A DNA stretch of 64,000 bases from Arthrobacter beigongshangensis (lineage in GTDB: Bacteria; Bacillota; Bacilli; Bacillales_A; Planococcaceae): assembly GCF_016820585.1 (NCBI RefSeq), contig NZ_JADHDX010000005.1:104493-168492 (forward strand), written 5' to 3'. Position numbers and translations under genes: made by a program. Below are positions 61,264 through 64,000 of the stretch, one piece after another. The notes below the pieces were generated by a model that was not told the origin of the DNA, searched no databases, and saw only the letters and a program-made list of their open reading frames with translations. How positions within the stretch are numbered: the first letter of the stretch is position 1; every line of letters begins with the position of its first letter.

Positions 61264-62145
61264 ATGAAGGATTATTTAGTCAAAGCAACTGCTTATAACA
61301 ATCAAGTACGTGCCTATGCAGCTACAACAACAGAAACTGTTGGAGAAGCTCAACGTCGTCATCAAACATGGCCAACTGCGTCCGCAGCGCTAGGACGCTC
61401 AATGACAGCAGGCGTAATATTGGGCGCGCTGTTAAAAGGCGAAGAGAAAATATCGATAAAAATTAATGGTGGCGGTCCAATTGGCACGATTTTAGTCGAT
61501 GCAAACACTGAAGGAGAAGTCAGGGGTTACGTGACAAATCCCCAAACTCATTTTGATTTAAACGATCAAGGTAAACTGGATGTGAAAAGGGCAGTTGGAA
61601 CAGATGGACTACTTACGGTTTCAAAAGATATTGGCTTACAACAGCCCTTTGTCGGATTTGTCCCTCTTGTATCAGGTGAGTTAGGTGAGGATTTTACATC
61701 GTATATTGTCAATTCAGAGCAAGTGCCTTCTTCTGTTGGAGTTGGGGTTTTAGTCAATCCGGATCAGACGATTCAGGCAGCTGGTGGCTTCATCATTCAA
61801 CTGATGCCTGGAACAAATGAGGAGACCATCCAGATGATTGAAGAACGCTTGAAAGACATCACGCCTATTTCTTCAATGGTGGAGCAGGGAATGACGCCTG
61901 AACAAATACTCGAACAAGTATTAGGGGCTGGAAATGTAAAGTTTCTAGAGACAAGACCCGTTCAGTTTCAATGCCAATGCTCTGAGGAGAGGATTACCAA
62001 TGCCATCATTAGTTTAGGTAGCGCTGAGATTCAAGATATGATTCAGACTGACGGGCAAGCCGATGCGAACTGTCATTTTTGTAATGAAAACTACCATTTT
62101 TCTAAACAAGATTTAGAGGCATTACTGGAATCAGCGGTTTCATAA
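61264..62145 (+). CDS. hslO: Redox-controlled chaperone Hsp33
   Basis: About 293 residues: GMMLGAL-like [21 protein letters not shown], then the zinc switch QCQCSEERI and [12 protein letters not shown] (C-x-C ... C-x2-C). Under oxidants the zinc is released and Hsp33 becomes an active holdase. ATG 61264 is chosen because AAAGGA is 9 bp away; ATG 61258 is also possible. A terminator follows. Confidence 0.95.
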   Translation: MKDYLVKATAYNNQVRAYAATTTETVGEAQRRHQTWPTASAALGRSMTAGVILGALLKGEEKISIKINGGGPIGTILVDANTEGEVRGYVTNPQTHFDLNDQGKLDVKRAVGTDGLLTVSKDIGLQQPFVGFVPLVSGELGEDFTSYIVNSEQVPSSVGVGVLVNPDQTIQAAGGFIIQLMPGTNEETIQMIEERLKDITPISSMVEQGMTPEQILEQVLGAGNVKFLETRPVQFQCQCSEERITNAIISLGSAEIQDMIQTDGQADANCHFCNENYHFSKQDLEALLESAVS

Positions 62146-62171
62146 AGTTTATGCTATGCACACCATTAAGA

Positions 62172-62206
62172 GCCATCTTTTGAATTATAGAAAAGATGGC
62201 CTTTTT
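62172..62206 (+). terminator. Terminator after hslO
   Basis: GCCATCTTTT pairs with AAAAGATGGC around a 9-nt loop, followed by CTTTTTC. Confidence 0.85.
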
Positions 62207-62232
62207 CTTTGAAGTGAAAATAGGGAATACGT

Positions 62233-62895
62233 TCAAATCTCCTTGGCTAACATTTGTAGACGTTCCTCGTCTCTTATGATATAGCCTTGTGATTGTTTTT
62301 CAATGACGTTGGTTTCGCATAACTCTGCGAGTACGTAAAGTAAATGGCGATAGGAGACACCTAAGTATTCGCATACTTCGGTGTGTTTTTCTTTGTAAAA
62401 ATTCTGATCAGCCGACATAAGAATGAAGGCCGCAAGACGATTTTCAAGTGGATAAGCTTGATTTTTTGTATACTTAGTTGAAATCATCGTCATCTTTTTG
62501 CTTAAAAAGATACATAAATATCGTAGAAAAGTAGCATCTGTTAAAAGTTTATCTTTGCAGGCGTGAATTGGAATGGCAAGACATACTACTTGCCTGGTAG
62601 TTTGGATACTTTTGGAACAAACTTCTGCATTTAACAGTTCAACTTCACCCATGAAGGTTGGGGCTTGCAAAAAATTGACGAGTGATACTTTTCCGTTTTG
62701 ATGTGTAGCATATAGCTTCGCTTTTCCTTCGATGAGATAGTATATGTACTCTGTATGAGAACCTTCTTTATAAATAAATTCGCCTCCCTCGAATTGAACA
62801 ACTTGCAGAAATGGTGTGATAGGAAAAGAGAAAAGTGACTGAATTGGATACTTCTCGATATAGAAGCTACGCATAGGTTCGGTTAGAAATTGCAT
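62233..62895 (-). CDS. Crp/Fnr-family regulator (YeiL-like)
   Basis: 220 residues: cyclic-nucleotide-binding fold with QFEGGEFIYKEGSHTEYIYYLIEGKAKLY and a C-terminal winged helix (VCEYLGVSYRHLLYVLAELCETNVIEK). Cysteines lie scattered along it (CSKSIQ, CLAIP, CKDK, CIFLS), but the Fnr cluster pattern is absent. It resembles YeiL. It is divergent from an MFS gene, with a perfect palindrome between them. Confidence 0.87.
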   Translation of the reverse strand: MQFLTEPMRSFYIEKYPIQSLFSFPITPFLQVVQFEGGEFIYKEGSHTEYIYYLIEGKAKLYATHQNGKVSLVNFLQAPTFMGEVELLNAEVCSKSIQTTRQVVCLAIPIHACKDKLLTDATFLRYLCIFLSKKMTMISTKYTKNQAYPLENRLAAFILMSADQNFYKEKHTEVCEYLGVSYRHLLYVLAELCETNVIEKQSQGYIIRDEERLQMLAKEI

Positions 62896-62912
62896 TCATT
62901 TTTCCTCCTAAG

Positions 62913-62928
62913 TATGAGATATCTCATA
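62913..62928. promoter_or_regulatory. Perfect 16-bp palindrome between the Crp/Fnr gene and the MFS gene
   Basis: TATGAGATATCTCATA, self-complementary over all 16 positions, 18 bp upstream of the Crp/Fnr start. It is a good candidate operator for autoregulation and for control of the divergent transporter. Confidence 0.7.
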
Positions 62929-62978
62929 TTATTGTATGTATAGGCGTGATATGATGCAACAAATAGGAGGAATGGAGA

Positions 62979-64000
62979 TTGAACAATCAACGTTGGCTTT
63001 CACAGAATTTTTTTGTGTTTTTTATAACATGGGGAGTCTTTTTGCCTTATTGGACAGGATGGCTTGTGCAGGCAAAAGGATTGAGTGTTGCAGAAGCTAG
63101 TTTAATCATGGGGGTTGGCTTGTTGGCCCGTGGTGCATCGACGCTGTTTGCCTTCCCATATGTATCCAAGTATTGGAGTAGTCAAACGGTTATTCTTGTT
63201 TTGACAGCCTGTTCACTTGTGGCGACGCTGCTTTATATTCCTATTTCTTCATTTAGTACACTTTTCGTTGTAACCATTCTATTTAGTGCGGTGTATCCAG
63301 CTTTACTTCCTGCCGTAGAAAGTACGGCAAGTGCGTTGGTACAGCAAGGTGATGTGAATTACGGAAAAAGTCGTTCATACGGTTCACTAGGATTTGTGAT
63401 TTCCGTACTTATCGTAAGTGTCGTAACGGGTTATTTTGGGGAACAGGCGATTTTATGGAGTATGATGGCAGGACTTTGTTTCATACTTTTCATACACTTT
63501 TTACCGACACCAGCTGTACTGTTAGTGAAACCGACAAAGGGAGAACGTAAAGAGTCACTAACGATGCGTAGTCTATGGCAAGTTAAAAGCTTTCCAATCG
63601 TATTGCTTGTCGTTGTGTTACTGCAAGGTGCACATGCATCTTATTATAATTATGGTTATATTTATTTGCAGAATTTACATGTCAAAAACTATTACATTGG
63701 GCTGATTATTAATATTGCCATTATTTTTGAAATCCTTTACTTTGCGAAGGCTGATCATCTGTTTAAGAAATGGAAGCCCTCATCGTTATTATTGCTTGCG
63801 GCAGCGGGATCGACTCTACGTTGGGTACTTGTATTTTTATTCCCAAATGTGTGGATGTTTATGTTCTCGCAAAGCTTGCATGCATTATCGTTCGGCATTG
63901 CACATTATGCTTTTATTCTTTATATAACTAAAAATTTGCCCAAGCAGCAAATTCCAAATGCACAAGGCATTTATTCGGCTTTTGCATTGAGTTTGAGCAC
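62979..64000 (+). CDS. MFS transporter, truncated at the window end
   Basis: 340 codons are visible, with no stop before 64000. It begins with TTG, 8 bp after AGGAGG: NNQRWLSQNFFVFFITWGVF, then QAKGLSVAEASLIMGVGLLARG, and ends NAQGIYSAFALSLS. It has the layout of the PPP-like/LacY-type MFS family (YwbF group). Substrate unknown. It is divergent from the Crp/Fnr regulator at 62233, which probably controls it. Confidence 0.85.
   Translation, partial: MNNQRWLSQNFFVFFITWGVFLPYWTGWLVQAKGLSVAEASLIMGVGLLARGASTLFAFPYVSKYWSSQTVILVLTACSLVATLLYIPISSFSTLFVVTILFSAVYPALLPAVESTASALVQQGDVNYGKSRSYGSLGFVISVLIVSVVTGYFGEQAILWSMMAGLCFILFIHFLPTPAVLLVKPTKGERKESLTMRSLWQVKSFPIVLLVVVLLQGAHASYYNYGYIYLQNLHVKNYYIGLIINIAIIFEILYFAKADHLFKKWKPSSLLLLAAAGSTLRWVLVFLFPNVWMFMFSQSLHALSFGIAHYAFILYITKNLPKQQIPNAQGIYSAFALSLS

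Overview
The window looks like chromosomal DNA of a low-GC, spore-forming Bacillales bacterium. Genus-level placement near Sporosarcina/Lysinibacillus is inference, based on protein flavour, SpoIIP, YqhV, DUF896, Hsp33 and the style of Shine-Dalgarno sites. It splits into two parts at position 40888.

Positions 1-40888 are most of a very large Tn7-like transposon whose first end lies before the window. It opens with the C-terminus of TnsB, then TnsC and a first TnsD/TniQ target selector. A second, separate TnsD/TniQ (38686-40530) sits at the other end, followed by three TnsB-type 20-bp sites and a terminal TGT/ACA. Between them are about 34 kb of cargo for copper, cadmium/zinc and mercury handling and extracytoplasmic thiol chemistry. 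In order: a ResA-like thioredoxin; a two-component system with a beta-propeller lipoprotein, two CcdA-type membrane proteins, an extra Lgt and a chemoreceptor; CadA/CadC; CopC/CopD; BdbD/BdbC; an FAD oxidoreductase with CzcD and a ZIP transporter; CopB; a membrane cupredoxin; an NlpC/P60-SLH hydrolase; a second two-component system with a small DUF2269-type operon; a CuA-like lipoprotein; a multicopper oxidase; two SpoIIP-like hydrolases; a Cys-rich copper-storage protein; a YdhK lipoprotein; and MerR/MerA. Broken ZIP and thioredoxin-reductase fragments show turnover inside the cargo.

Positions 40889-64000 are ordinary core and accessory chromosome: a SET protein; a four-gene HcnABC/hydroxyproline-dehydrogenase-like cluster; GNAT; a nonsense-mutated secreted protein; two ABC-F ATPases, one with an elaborate attenuator leader; MFS exporters; YjdM; DUF2071; a nucleotidyltransferase; an XRE-cupin regulator divergent from a LysE exporter; an RNase H-like protein; azoreductase; an Rrf2 regulator with luciferase-like oxidoreductases; Hsp33; and a Crp/Fnr regulator divergent from an MFS gene that runs off the end.

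The signals I think most deserve follow-up are the two TnsD proteins at opposite ends of one element, the double-uORF leader of the ABC-F gene at 49010, a structured repeat present twice (42836-43030 and 56626-56750) with different but still paired hairpins, and a 21-bp stem that hides the ribosome binding site of the second SpoIIP gene. No CRISPR array, tRNA or rRNA gene was seen.
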